DNA of 49,592 nt from DATDCY01 sp031406795 [NCBI: Candidatus Rokuibacteriota bacterium] (GCA_031406795.1 JANOHV010000244.1:1-49592); one strand, 5' to 3'. Positions 25,687 to 34,530 are shown, counted from the first letter of the stretch. The notes: a model not told the origin generated them from the letters alone. A program made the numbers and translations.

Positions 25687-26013
25687 CTACCTCCCGCGCC
25701 TTTCCGGGGGGCCGGCGAGGGAACCCGCCGGGAAATGCTCGAAGGACACGGGGTGCTCCTGGAAGGGCGCGTGCCCATCCGCGAGCGCGAGGTGGCGCGT
25801 GTACGAGGCGTCCGTGAAGAGACAGAGGTCCGTCAGGCCCAGGGTCTTCACCGTCGCGGCCATCCGCGTCACGGCGGGCCGCGCCGCCTCGTCCGCGCTT
25901 GCGGCGTGCAGGAAGCAGAGCCCGAGGAGCGCTGCCTGCACGAGCGTGACCGCGAGGAACAGCGATGACCTGCGCACCCCGGCGATCTCGCGAACCAAGG
26001 TCTTCTCAGGCAT
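25687..26013 (-). CDS. Small single-pass membrane protein of the efflux operon
   Basis: 108 residues. A cytoplasmic N-terminus (MPEKTLVREIAGVRRSS) is followed by one transmembrane helix at about 17-38 and a periplasmic part with LGLTDLCLFTDASYTRH and PFQEHPVSFEHFPAGSL. I do not recognise a named family. The aromatic/His-rich periplasmic stretch looks conserved in character and could bind metal or contact the permease. Its ATG overlaps the CusA stop by 8 nt and its stop is 3 nt from the FtsX permease, placing it tightly between RND pump and ABC transporter genes. Confidence 0.75.
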   Translation of the reverse strand: MPEKTLVREIAGVRRSSLFLAVTLVQAALLGLCFLHAASADEAARPAVTRMAATVKTLGLTDLCLFTDASYTRHLALADGHAPFQEHPVSFEHFPAGSLAGPPERRGR

Positions 26014-29000
26014 CGGCCGCCGACCGCTCCGCAGGCCGCGCGAGGCGCGGCTTCAGGTGCAGGTGCCACCGCCACGTCTGGTAGACGGCCGGATAGACGA
26101 GCAGTTCGAGAAGAAAGGAGGTGAGGATGCCGCCGACCATCGGGGCGGCGATCCGCTTCATCGTGTCCGCTCCGGCGCCGATAGCCCACATGATCGGCAC
26201 GAGCCCGATGAACGTTGTCGTCACGGTCATGAACTTCGGTCGCAGCCGCTTCACGGCGCCCTCCATGATCGCGGCCCGCAACTCCTCGATGTTCCGCAGG
26301 CGCCCTTCCTTCTTCGCCTGCTCGTAAGCCAGATCGAGGTAGAGCAGCATGAACACGCCCGTCTCCGCGTCCACGCCGAGCAGCGCGATCAGGCCCACCC
26401 AGACGCCGACGCTCATGTTGTACCCGAGCAGGTGCAGGAACCAGACCGCGCCGATCGCCGAGAACGGCACCGCGAGCAGCACGATGAAGGTCTTCACCAC
26501 GGAGCGGGTGTTGAGGTAGAGCAGCAGCAGGATGAGCGCGAGGGTCACCGGGATCACGACCTTCAGGCGCTCGCGCACCCGCTCCATCGCCTCGTATTGG
26601 CCGCTCCAGGAGACGGCGTAGCCGGGCGGCAGCTTGAGCTTGCCGCGGAGCAGCGCGTCCGCCTCGCGCACGAAGCTCTGCGGGTCGCGCCCCGCGAGGT
26701 CCACGTAAACGTAGCCGGTGAGCAACCCGTCCTCGTTGCGAATCATCCCCGGGCCGCTCTTGATCTCGATCGCGGCGAGCCGGCCGAGCGGGACCTGCAC
26801 CTTCCCCTCGCCGACGGGCACCAGGACATCGCCGATCGAGCCGACGTCGGCCCGGAAATCCGGCAGGTAGCGCACGTTCACGCTGTAGCGCTCGCGCCCC
26901 TCGATCGTGGTCGTCACGCTCTCCCCGCCCACCGCCGCGGCGAGCACGTCCTGGGCCTCCTGCACGGAGAGCCCGTAGCGCGCCAGCTCGCGCCGCTTCC
27001 AGACGACGTCGAGGAAGTACCCGCCCGCGGTGCGCTCGGCGAACACGCTGCGGGCGCCGCGCACCCCCTTGAGCACCTGTTCGGCCTCGGCGCCGACCCG
27101 CTCGATCCCGGCGAGGTCGGAGCCGGAGATCTTCAGGCCGACCGGGGTGCGGATGCCGGTGGCCAGCATGTCGATGCGCCCCTTGATCGGCATCGTCCAG
27201 GCGTTCGAGAGCCCCGGGAGCCGCAACGCCTCGTTCATCTCCTCGATGAGCCGCTCCTGGGAGATCGTGTCGGGGGTGATGCGCCGCAGCGGTCCCTTCA
27301 GCCACTCCGGCGCCCAGGGGGAGTACCAGGTGTCGACCTTGCGCCACGCGGACTTCGGCTTGAGCGTGACGACGGTCTCGAGCATCGAGAGCGGCGCCGG
27401 GTCGGTGGAGGTGCCGGCGCGCCCCGCCTTGCCGAGGACGCGCTCGACCTCCGGGAAGGATTTGATGATCCGGTCCGTCACCTGCAGCAGCCGGCCGGCC
27501 TCGGTTGCCGAGATGCCGGGCATCGTGGTCGGCATGTAGAAGAGTGAGCCCTCCTCGAGCGGCGGCATGAACTCCGTGCCGAGCCGGAAGAACGCCGGGA
27601 CGGTGACCGCGACGAGCAGCAGCGCCGTCCCGAAGACGACCCACGTGCGCCGCAGCGTCCAGGCCGCGATCGGCGCGTAGATCCGCATCAGCACGCGGCT
27701 CACCGGGTGGCGCTCCTCCTGGCGGATGGTGCCGACGAACAGCGTGTTGGCGGTGCGGCGGAGCCAGACCGGCCGGAAGGCGAAGGGCTGCGGCCGCGTC
27801 AGCAGCATCCGCAGCGCGGGGTCGAGGGTGACCGCGAGGACCGCCGCGACGAGCATCGCGAGCGTTTTCGTGTAGGCGAGCGGCTTGAAGAGCCGCCCCT
27901 CCTGCGCCTCGAGGGCGAGTACCGGGATGAACGAGACGCCGATCACGAGCAGCGAGAAGAAGCTCGGGCCGGCGACCTGCGTGATCGCCTTCTGCACGAC
28001 GAGCCGGTAATCCCCGACGCGCCCCCCGCGCTCCCACTCCTCGAGCTTCTTGTGCGTCTGCTCGACGACGACGATCGCGGCATCGTCGAGTGCGCCGATC
28101 GCGATCGCTATCCCGCCGAGGCTCATGATGTTCGCGGTCAGCCCGAGGCCGCCGAAGGGGATGAAGGCGATCAGCACCGCCAGCGGGATCGTGATCACCG
28201 GGATCAGCGCGCTCGGCAGGTGCCAGAGGAAGAGCATGATGATCACCGAGATCGTGACGATGACCTCGAGGATCGAAGAGGTCAGCGTGCGGATTGCCCG
28301 GCGGATCAGGTCCGAGCGGTCGTAGGCCGTGACAAGCCGCACCCCGTCGGGGAGCCCCGGGCCGATCTCGACCAGCTTCTTCTTGACGCGGTCGATCACC
28401 TCGAGCGCATTTTGCCCCTGGCGCATCACGACGATGCCGGAGACGACCTCGCCGCGGCCGTCGAGTTCGGCGATCCCACGGCGCAGGTCGGGGCCGACGG
28501 TCACCTGGCCGATGTCGCGCACCCGGATCGGCGAGCCGCTCTCGCTCGGCGATACGACGATTTCCTCGAAGTCCTCGAGCGTGCGGGCGTAGCCGCGGCC
28601 GCGCACCATGTACTCGGTCCCGCCGAACTCGATGAGGCGCGCGCCGGTCTCGACGTTGCCGCCGCGCACCGCCTCCGCCACCCGCTGGATCGGGATCCCG
28701 TAGGCGCGCAGGCGCGCCGGGTCGACGCTCACCTGGTACTGCTTCTGGTAGCCGCCGACCGCCGCGACTTCCGCCACGCCGGGGACGGCCCTCAAGTGGT
28801 AGCGCAGATACCAGTCCTGCAGCGAGCGCAGGTCGGCGAGGCTGCGCTTGCCCGTCTCGTCCACGAGCGCGTACTGGAAGACCCAGCCGAGCCCGAGCGC
28901 GTCCGGGCCGAGTTCGGTCTTGACCCCGGCGGGGAGAGACGGGATGACCGGCGAGAGGTACTCGAGCGTCCGCGAGCGCGCCCAGTAGATGTCGGTCCCC

Positions 29001-29293
29001 TCCTCGAAGATCACGTAGACGAAGGAGTAGCCGAAGTCCGAGAAGCCGCGCACCGCCCGCACCCCGGGGGCGCCGAGCATCGCGGTCACGATCGGGTAAG
29101 TGACCTGGTTCTCGACGAGGTCCGGCGAGCGGTCCCAGCGGGAGTAGACGATGACCTGGGTGTCGGAGAGGTCGGGGATGGCATCGAGCGGCATCCGCCC
29201 GATGGACCACCACCCGGCGACCGCGGCGGCGATGACGGCGACGAAGACGACTGCCTTGTTACGGATGGAAAAGTCGACGACCCGGTCGATCAT
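26006..29293 (-). CDS. cusA: Heavy-metal RND efflux pump (CusA-like)
   Basis: 1095-residue inner-membrane proton/metal antiporter of the HME-RND group. The start MIDRVVDFSIRNK and IPDLSDTQVIVYSRW are family signatures. The transmembrane-4 acidic motif GALDDAAIVVVEQTHKKL carries the proton-relay residues. The three Met positions that bind Cu(I)/Ag(I) in E. coli CusA appear conserved in context (FYMPTTMPG, PAPLSMLETVVTL, GRIDMLATGIRTPVGLKI), supporting copper/silver rather than Co/Zn. The frame is open 17 codons upstream, but ATG 29293 overlaps the adaptor stop as ATGA. It is longer than CusA by about 50 residues, at the C-terminus. No outer-membrane component is in this operon. Confidence 0.93.
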   Translation of the reverse strand: MIDRVVDFSIRNKAVVFVAVIAAAVAGWWSIGRMPLDAIPDLSDTQVIVYSRWDRSPDLVENQVTYPIVTAMLGAPGVRAVRGFSDFGYSFVYVIFEEGTDIYWARSRTLEYLSPVIPSLPAGVKTELGPDALGLGWVFQYALVDETGKRSLADLRSLQDWYLRYHLRAVPGVAEVAAVGGYQKQYQVSVDPARLRAYGIPIQRVAEAVRGGNVETGARLIEFGGTEYMVRGRGYARTLEDFEEIVVSPSESGSPIRVRDIGQVTVGPDLRRGIAELDGRGEVVSGIVVMRQGQNALEVIDRVKKKLVEIGPGLPDGVRLVTAYDRSDLIRRAIRTLTSSILEVIVTISVIIMLFLWHLPSALIPVITIPLAVLIAFIPFGGLGLTANIMSLGGIAIAIGALDDAAIVVVEQTHKKLEEWERGGRVGDYRLVVQKAITQVAGPSFFSLLVIGVSFIPVLALEAQEGRLFKPLAYTKTLAMLVAAVLAVTLDPALRMLLTRPQPFAFRPVWLRRTANTLFVGTIRQEERHPVSRVLMRIYAPIAAWTLRRTWVVFGTALLLVAVTVPAFFRLGTEFMPPLEEGSLFYMPTTMPGISATEAGRLLQVTDRIIKSFPEVERVLGKAGRAGTSTDPAPLSMLETVVTLKPKSAWRKVDTWYSPWAPEWLKGPLRRITPDTISQERLIEEMNEALRLPGLSNAWTMPIKGRIDMLATGIRTPVGLKISGSDLAGIERVGAEAEQVLKGVRGARSVFAERTAGGYFLDVVWKRRELARYGLSVQEAQDVLAAAVGGESVTTTIEGRERYSVNVRYLPDFRADVGSIGDVLVPVGEGKVQVPLGRLAAIEIKSGPGMIRNEDGLLTGYVYVDLAGRDPQSFVREADALLRGKLKLPPGYAVSWSGQYEAMERVRERLKVVIPVTLALILLLLYLNTRSVVKTFIVLLAVPFSAIGAVWFLHLLGYNMSVGVWVGLIALLGVDAETGVFMLLYLDLAYEQAKKEGRLRNIEELRAAIMEGAVKRLRPKFMTVTTTFIGLVPIMWAIGAGADTMKRIAAPMVGGILTSFLLELLVYPAVYQTWRWHLHLKPRLARPAERSAADA

Positions 29294-31044
29294 CGGCTCG
29301 TCTGCACGTAGGTGCCGGGGTCCTTCTCGAACTCCTGCCTGCACTCCGGCGCGCAGAAGAACCAGCTCTTCCCGCCGTGCTCGCTCACGAGCCCCGCGGC
29401 GAGCGCCCGGGCCTCATTCACCTCCATGCCGCACACGGGGTCCACCGGGACCGGCATGAGCTTCCCCCTGGCCGCCCAGTCCCGCTTGAAACGGGCGTCT
29501 TCCATGCGCCCGGCCGCGTGCAGCTCGCGGGGCGCGTGCTCCGGAAGGCCGCCGGGGACCCGGTCGTGGACCGTGCCGTGGCCGATCTCGTGCGGCGGGG
29601 CGGTCGCGCGCTCCCGGGACCCCGAGGCCTTCCCCGCTGCCGCCCGCGGGTCGCGGTCGAACGCCCGTTTGCAGCCGGGCGCGCAGAAGAACCAGACGGA
29701 CCCGCCGTGCTCGCTGACCAGCCCCCGGGAGCGCGCCGCGGCTTCCTGGACCTTCATGCCGCAGATCGGGTCGATCGTCGTGTCGGCAGCGGCCGGGGGG
29801 CCGGCCGTGCGCATGCGGCTCTCCGAGTCGAGGAGGAAGTTCCCCGAGGTGACCGCCGTCTCCCCCGCCATCAGGCCGGCGACGATTTCCACCAACTCGC
29901 CGAGGCGCCGGCCCGTCCGGACCTCGCGGGGCACGAAGACCCCCGGCTCCTGCTCGACGAAGACCGTCTTCCGGGTGCCGGAGTCGAGCACGGCCTCCTT
30001 CGGCAGGAAGATCCCCGGCCCGACCTCGACGGGAAGCTCGACGTCGACGAACACGCCCGGGCGCAGCGTGAACCCCGGGTTGGCCGCCGTCAGGCGGATC
30101 TTCAGGGTGCGGGTCGCCGGGTCGAAGCGGGGCAGCACGTCGCTGACCTCCGCGGTGAGCGCGCGTTCGTCGCCGGGGAGCGACGCCGTCGCCCGCATGC
30201 CGGGACGGAAGAACCGTTCCTGTCCCTCGAACGCGTCCGCGAGTATCCAGACGCGAGCGAGGTCGGCGATCGCGTAGAGCTCATCGCCGACGTCAACGGA
30301 CTGCCCGAGGGAAACGTTCCGGGTGGTGATGAAGCCCGCGGCCGGGGCGCGAATCTGCACGAGCGACGCGGCCTGGCCGTGCCTGCCGATCTCCTCGATC
30401 TGCTCGTCCGACATGCCAAGGTTTACCAGCAACTGGCGGGTAGTGTGGAGGTTCCTCTCGTACGTGGCCAGCTGGCCGCCCCCCTGCAGGTTGTCGTAGG
30501 GGTTGCTGCCGTTTGTCTTCAGCGATTGGTAGGTCTGGAGGAGGCGGATGTAGTTCTGCTGGGGTACGGACACCTCCTGGGTGTAGTAGGCGCCGAGAAC
30601 CTCGCCCTTCGCGACCAGGGTTCCGGTGGCGGCCGGACCCATCTCGCGGATGCGGCCACCGGTCGCCGCAGTGATCCGGAAGAGCCGCGTCTCGTCCGGG
30701 GCGATCGACCCGACCAGGCGCAGCGTGTGCCGCAGCACCCGTGGACTGACCGTCTCGCGGACAACGCCGATCAGTTGCAGCCGGTCGGCGCGAACCGGCA
30801 CGGCGCCCGGAGGGGCCGAGCCGGGCGACGGGCCGTCGGAGAAGACCGGCTCGAGGGGCATCCCGCAGGGTGCGGTGCCGGGTGCCGGGGAGCGGAACGA
30901 CGGATTCATCGGGTCCACCCAGTAGAGGGCCTGCCGCTTGCCGGAACCGCCGGCACCGGCGGGGGTGCGGCCCGCGAACCGGCCGGCGACGAACGCGAGC
31001 GGGAGCAGGGCGGCGAGGCCAATGAGCAGCGTGCGCTGGCGCAT
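29290..31044 (-). CDS. cusB: RND periplasmic adaptor with heavy-metal-binding and two YHS domains (CusB-like)
   Basis: 584 residues. A signal anchor (LLIGLAALLPLAFVAG) is followed by a heavy-metal-binding domain (YWVDPMNPSFRSPAPGTAPC then GMPLEPVF). The membrane-fusion body spans about 90-400 (lipoyl/barrel halves, a helical hairpin around LLQTYQSLKTNG, and IFLPKEAVLDSGTRKTVFVE). The C-terminus carries two YHS domains (DPICGMKVQEAAARSRG with WFFCAPGCKRAFD, and DPVCGMEVNEA with WFFCAPECRQEFE). YHS modules have a Cys-rich metal site and occur in copper ATPases. Three metal-binding modules on one adaptor suggest it samples Cu/Ag and hands it to CusA. The ATGA overlap with cusA supports coupled expression. 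Confidence 0.9.
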   Translation of the reverse strand: MRQRTLLIGLAALLPLAFVAGRFAGRTPAGAGGSGKRQALYWVDPMNPSFRSPAPGTAPCGMPLEPVFSDGPSPGSAPPGAVPVRADRLQLIGVVRETVSPRVLRHTLRLVGSIAPDETRLFRITAATGGRIREMGPAATGTLVAKGEVLGAYYTQEVSVPQQNYIRLLQTYQSLKTNGSNPYDNLQGGGQLATYERNLHTTRQLLVNLGMSDEQIEEIGRHGQAASLVQIRAPAAGFITTRNVSLGQSVDVGDELYAIADLARVWILADAFEGQERFFRPGMRATASLPGDERALTAEVSDVLPRFDPATRTLKIRLTAANPGFTLRPGVFVDVELPVEVGPGIFLPKEAVLDSGTRKTVFVEQEPGVFVPREVRTGRRLGELVEIVAGLMAGETAVTSGNFLLDSESRMRTAGPPAAADTTIDPICGMKVQEAAARSRGLVSEHGGSVWFFCAPGCKRAFDRDPRAAAGKASGSRERATAPPHEIGHGTVHDRVPGGLPEHAPRELHAAGRMEDARFKRDWAARGKLMPVPVDPVCGMEVNEARALAAGLVSEHGGKSWFFCAPECRQEFEKDPGTYVQTSR

Positions 31045-31097
31045 GACGAACCTTTATCCCAGAAACACCGCGACCGCGCAACGGCAGAGGACAAGAA

Positions 31098-31123
31098 GAG
31101 AGGGCCGCGCGGGCGGCCCTCTC
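31098..31123 (-). terminator. Hairpin between multicopper oxidase and adaptor genes
   Basis: Perfect 11-bp stem (GAGAGGGCCGC with its complement) and a 4-nt loop, just past the multicopper oxidase stop. On the minus strand it is followed by a T/C-rich CTTCTTGTCC tract, so termination is probably partial. It could set the oxidase at a higher level than the downstream pump genes. Confidence 0.6.
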
Positions 31124-31147
31124 CCTGCTGGTGCGCCGGCGGCGAGT

Positions 31148-33610
31148 CTAGTAGCCGCCGATCCCCTGCACGAAGTTCCGCGGGACAGGGGCGTTCGCAT
31201 TGGAGAACACGCTGAAGGGCCGCATCATCTCGTTGTCCTCGTGGTCGATGATGTGGCAGTGCCAGACGTAGCCGTGCCCGTGGTTCGGGTCGAATTCATA
31301 CCAGGCGTCTGCCGGCGCGGTGGTGATCGGCAGGCCTGTCGGGGCGAAGCGCACGATCAGGCGCAGCACCTCTCCGGGGTAGGAAATCGCGGTGTCCTTC
31401 CAGCCCTGCTCGGCCGGAAGCGGCGGCATGATCATGCCGCTCAGGAAGGGCGTGACGTCGGGGTTGCCGCCCAGGACGCAGCCGGCGGGCAGGGCACCGG
31501 GGCCGGGGACGCCGGGGGCGCAGGCGGGGTTACCCGAGGTGTTGTAGTCCAGCGGCGGACCGTAGCCGGGCATGTAGACACCCGCCGGGAAGGGCAGTCC
31601 CGTCGCCGGGTCGAACCCGCCGCCGGGGAACGCGGCGTTGTAAGCGGCGTCGTACGCCAGGAAGTTGAAAGTCTCACGGTTCAGGATCTGGAAGGCCACC
31701 AGGTGCGGGTGGATCGGGTGCGCGTCGGCCGTGATGTTGACGATCTCCCAGATCTCCGTCTCACCTTCGTACGGCAGCTCGCTGTAGTAGGTCGTGTTCC
31801 ACTTCGAGGTGATCCCGGTGAAGTCCGGCCGCGCGGCGGCCCCGGCCTCGGCGCCGAGGTACGTCGTATTGTTGACGAGCACCTCCAGCGGGCCGCCGGC
31901 GCCGACGAACTCGTTGACGGTCAGCTGCCGGGTCTTCTGGACAGTGGCCAGGGGCTGCCCGGTGAGCGGGTCGGCCAGACGGACGATCCTGAGGCCGGCA
32001 GGGCGCAGCGTCGCGCCGGGGCGGGCCGGGTTGAAGCTGACGTCACCTGCGCCGCAGAAGCCGCTCGTGCAGGCGGAGACCTGGAACCGGACGATCTTGC
32101 CGGTGGTGGAGCCTTTCACGGGTATGCCGCCCGGGTAGGGGGTCTGCGCGGTGTTCCGCAGCTCGAGGGTCGTCCCCGGAGCCAGGCCGGCGAAGTCGAC
32201 GATGATCTCGTAGCGTTCGCCCGGCATCACGGTCAGCTTGTTGTTCGGCTTCTTGGCCTTCGGGCTGATCGCGACGGGGGCGTCCAGGTAGCCCTGGTCG
32301 TTGCCGATGACCCAGATCGCGGGCCCCTTCACGCCGGTGACCGGGTTGACGAGGAAGAGCTCGTAGGCCCGGGCGTTGGAGCCGTTCAGCACGAGGAAGC
32401 GGTAGCGCTTCGGCTCGACCGTCACCTTCGGCCAGGCCTTGCCGTTGACGACGATCACGTCGCCGACGAACTCCGGCACCCAGAGGGGGTGCTCGGGGTT
32501 GAGGCCGACGTTCGGGAAGAGGAGTTGGCCGCTGGTGTCGAACATGCGGTCCTGGATCACCAGCGGGATGAGCAGTTCGGCGCTCGGGGGGCCGAGCGGC
32601 ACTGCGCTGGCCCCGTTCATCATGCCGACCGGGTGCCCCGTCGGGTTCATGGCGGGGTCGATCTGGTAGTAGGCGCCGGCGATGCCCGCGTACACGTTCA
32701 GGCGCGTGGCGCCGAGGACGTGGTCGTGGAACCAGGTCGGCGCAGCGTCCTGCACGTTCGGGTAGGTGTAGACGGCCTTCCCGAGCAGCGCGTCACCGGT
32801 GCCGCCCTTCGAGTAATACCCGTGGCCGAAGATGCCGTTGGACGTCCACCAGGCGTCAGGCCCGCCGTCGAGCGCGGCCGGGATCTCGCCGCCGTGCAGG
32901 TGCGGGGCGGCCGGGATCGGGGCCATCGTGGCGTACGGCACGCGACCCAGGGCGGCGTCGACGAGGAAGCCGTAGTTGTCGGCGCAGGGGGCCGGCAGCA
33001 GCGCGCCGAATGCCAGGGTCTTGGCCGCGAGGTTGCAGTCGTTGACCTCGAAGGTGTCGAGAGCCCACGGGGGACCGACGGGGATCCCCGGGTAGGGGTT
33101 CAGGAACATCCCGTCCCTCTGGAGCGAGAAGGGATCGGCCCACCGCAGGGTCTGGTCGGTCGACTGCTGATAGGCGAGCACTTTGCTCGTGGCGGCGTCG
33201 CCGAGGAGGTTGGTGTATGTGACTTCGGTCGGCGTCCCCCGGGTGGCGAGGACCACCGGGCCGATGTAGGAGCCTCCCGGCGTGGCGCAGGCCGGGCTGT
33301 TCTGGTACCCCCAGACCCACGTCTTCGGAGCCACGCCCGGGACCGCGCCGACGACCGGAGTTCCGGGCGGCAGGATCCCGGCCTGGAACTCGCACATGCT
33401 GATGTCCACCGCGGCACCGGTGACGACCGGGATGCCGCTGGTTGCAGCGCCGCCCGGGAGGACCAGGCGCGGCAACTCCTGCACGAACTGCGGGATCAAT
33501 GTGTCCTTCAGCGGCACCTGAGCGACGATAGGAGCTTGCGCAAAGGCCGTCGCGCTCGCGGTGAGCACAGCGGCAAAAGCCCAAGCACAGACCTTCAAAC
33601 ACCTCTTCAT
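31148..33610 (-). CDS. Multicopper oxidase
   Basis: 820-residue periplasmic oxidase with a Sec signal (VCAWAFAAVLTASATAFAQA). Copper ligands are all visible: HLHGG and WFHDH in the first domain, HPIHPHL and WHCHIIDHEDNEMMRPF in the last, giving a T1 site with axial Met and the T2/T3 trinuclear cluster. The sequence style is nearer CotA/bilirubin-oxidase-like enzymes than CueO, and it lacks a long Met-rich helix. Several Gly/Pro-rich insertions raise the length over the usual 500-600. By context it probably oxidises Cu(I) in the periplasm while the Cus-like pump exports the rest; Mn(II) or phenol oxidation is possible. GGGGGG lies just ahead of the ATG. Confidence 0.93.
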   Translation of the reverse strand: MKRCLKVCAWAFAAVLTASATAFAQAPIVAQVPLKDTLIPQFVQELPRLVLPGGAATSGIPVVTGAAVDISMCEFQAGILPPGTPVVGAVPGVAPKTWVWGYQNSPACATPGGSYIGPVVLATRGTPTEVTYTNLLGDAATSKVLAYQQSTDQTLRWADPFSLQRDGMFLNPYPGIPVGPPWALDTFEVNDCNLAAKTLAFGALLPAPCADNYGFLVDAALGRVPYATMAPIPAAPHLHGGEIPAALDGGPDAWWTSNGIFGHGYYSKGGTGDALLGKAVYTYPNVQDAAPTWFHDHVLGATRLNVYAGIAGAYYQIDPAMNPTGHPVGMMNGASAVPLGPPSAELLIPLVIQDRMFDTSGQLLFPNVGLNPEHPLWVPEFVGDVIVVNGKAWPKVTVEPKRYRFLVLNGSNARAYELFLVNPVTGVKGPAIWVIGNDQGYLDAPVAISPKAKKPNNKLTVMPGERYEIIVDFAGLAPGTTLELRNTAQTPYPGGIPVKGSTTGKIVRFQVSACTSGFCGAGDVSFNPARPGATLRPAGLRIVRLADPLTGQPLATVQKTRQLTVNEFVGAGGPLEVLVNNTTYLGAEAGAAARPDFTGITSKWNTTYYSELPYEGETEIWEIVNITADAHPIHPHLVAFQILNRETFNFLAYDAAYNAAFPGGGFDPATGLPFPAGVYMPGYGPPLDYNTSGNPACAPGVPGPGALPAGCVLGGNPDVTPFLSGMIMPPLPAEQGWKDTAISYPGEVLRLIVRFAPTGLPITTAPADAWYEFDPNHGHGYVWHCHIIDHEDNEMMRPFSVFSNANAPVPRNFVQGIGGY

Positions 33611-33760
33611 GATTCCCCCCCTTTCCTGGGTTGCTGGAGCGTACCCTCCAAGAGACCTTCATGTGAAATGCATAACACATGCCACGGCCAGCCGTTTCTT
33701 GTGATGTAAGTACTTGATATATATATATAAAAAAATAGTGATAATCAGAGAGAATTAGTC

Positions 33761-33787
33761 ATGAAGCGCGGAAGTGTAATAGTGTAA
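33761..33787 (+). CDS. Possible 8-residue leader peptide
   Basis: ATG followed by codons for MKRGSVIV and a TAA that overlaps the next ATG (TAATGA). AGAGAG lies 7 nt ahead. The arrangement suggests re-initiation into the 33787 ORF, but an ORF this short can arise by chance. Confidence 0.25.
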   Translation: MKRGSVIV

Positions 33788-33885
33788 TGAGAATTTACGT
33801 TTCTCCAGGGTACCTGATCCTGCGCGAGGACGACCTCGTCGCCGTGATCGAGAAGGAGTCCGGCGCCCGTTTCAACAACGGCTGA
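33787..33885 (+). CDS. Possible 32-residue protein
   Basis: Starts in a TAATGA junction and encodes a peptide beginning MRIYVSPGYLILREDDLVAV and ending RFNNG. The alternating hydrophobic and acidic pattern predicts two beta strands, similar in style to tiny RemA/DUF370-like folds, but the match is too short to name. It ends 14 nt before a strong AGGAGG site that serves the ORF at 33911. Could be a real small gene or the remnant of a larger one. Confidence 0.35.
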   Translation: MRIYVSPGYLILREDDLVAVIEKESGARFNNG

Positions 33886-33910
33886 ATCTTCAGAGGAGGA
33901 GAGAAAAGAC

Positions 33911-33967
33911 ATGGCCAGGATACTCAAGCACGACGAGGGCGGGCGCCCCGCGATCCTCCGGGCGTGA
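33911..33967 (+). CDS. Possible 18-residue ORF behind a strong ribosome-binding site
   Basis: Encodes MARILKHDEGGRPAILRA. Preceded by AGAGGAGGAGAG with 8 nt spacing, one of the best Shine-Dalgarno sequences in the window. The product is too short for a domain; it may be the intact head of a gene whose body was lost. Nothing recognisable follows in any frame to 34059. Confidence 0.3.
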   Translation: MARILKHDEGGRPAILRA

Positions 33968-34059
33968 ACCAGCTGAGGAGACCCACAACCGGACGGTCCG
34001 TAGGCCTGAGCGCAGGGCCGTAGCCGACTTGCTTGCGGTGAACGAGGCTGTCGACCGGG

Positions 34060-34530
34060 TCAGGGCCGGCGCTGGTAGGTCCCTATCAACTCTGCTTCGG
34101 CGAGGATATGGTCCTCCATGACCGTGAGCAGCTGCGATTTCGTCGGCTGGTCAAGGTCCCGAAACGCCTTGTCGAGGGCGTAGAGCTTGTGGAAGTACCG
34201 GTGCCGCCCGATCGGCGGGCAGGGGCCGCCGTAACCGGTGCGGCCCCAGTCGTTGCGTCCCTCCAGCGTGCCGGCAGGAAGATTCGCCTGCCGGATCGCC
34301 TCGGCGAGGCCGGAGGCGTCTGGCGGGATGTTGTAGAGCACCCAGTGGACGTAGACCAGCTTCGGGGCCTTCGGGTCGGGCGCGTCGGGATCGTCGACGA
34401 TCAGGGCGAGACTCTTCGCGCCGGCCGGCACCCCCGACCACGCCAGAGGCGGGGAGAGATCTTCGCCGTCGCAGGTGTGCTTTCGCGGGATGTCCCCCTG
34501 GTGAACAAACGCGGCAGATCGCAGTTCCAT
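34060..34530 (-). CDS. YbhB/YbcL family PEBP-like protein
   Basis: 156 residues of the Raf-kinase-inhibitor/phosphatidylethanolamine-binding fold: TCDGEDLSPPLAWSGVP, LALIVDDPDAPD, VHWVLYNIPP, and YGGPCPPIGRHRYFHKLYALD, which together form the anion-binding pocket. No signal peptide, so cytoplasmic, like E. coli YbhB. The function of bacterial members is poorly known. Open frame extends upstream into the ComFB gene, but ATG 34530 has AAGGAG 8 nt ahead. It lies 28 nt downstream of the tandem ComFB gene on the same strand, so the two probably share a transcript. Confidence 0.92.
   Translation of the reverse strand: MELRSAAFVHQGDIPRKHTCDGEDLSPPLAWSGVPAGAKSLALIVDDPDAPDPKAPKLVYVHWVLYNIPPDASGLAEAIRQANLPAGTLEGRNDWGRTGYGGPCPPIGRHRYFHKLYALDKAFRDLDQPTKSQLLTVMEDHILAEAELIGTYQRRP

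Larger units (their letters stand above)
33611..34059. other. Intergenic region with A/T tract and tiny ORFs
   Basis: 449 nt upstream of the multicopper oxidase. A run of alternating T/A and A7 (33714-33737) is the most A/T-rich spot of the window and probably holds the promoter of the minus-strand oxidase (a weak TTATCA-17-TATATC fit) and perhaps a divergent one. Three very short plus-strand ORFs follow (33761, 33787, 33911). From 33968 to 34059 I see nothing definite. Confidence 0.5.

Noticed and set aside
25869-29213. Minus-strand frame of over 1100 codons overlapping cusA in another frame
   Set aside because: Arg-rich composition and no motifs; it is a shadow of cusA.
33745-33927. 60-codon minus-strand ORF upstream of the multicopper oxidase
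   Set aside because: No ribosome-binding site and it is antisense to the better-supported tiny plus-strand ORFs.
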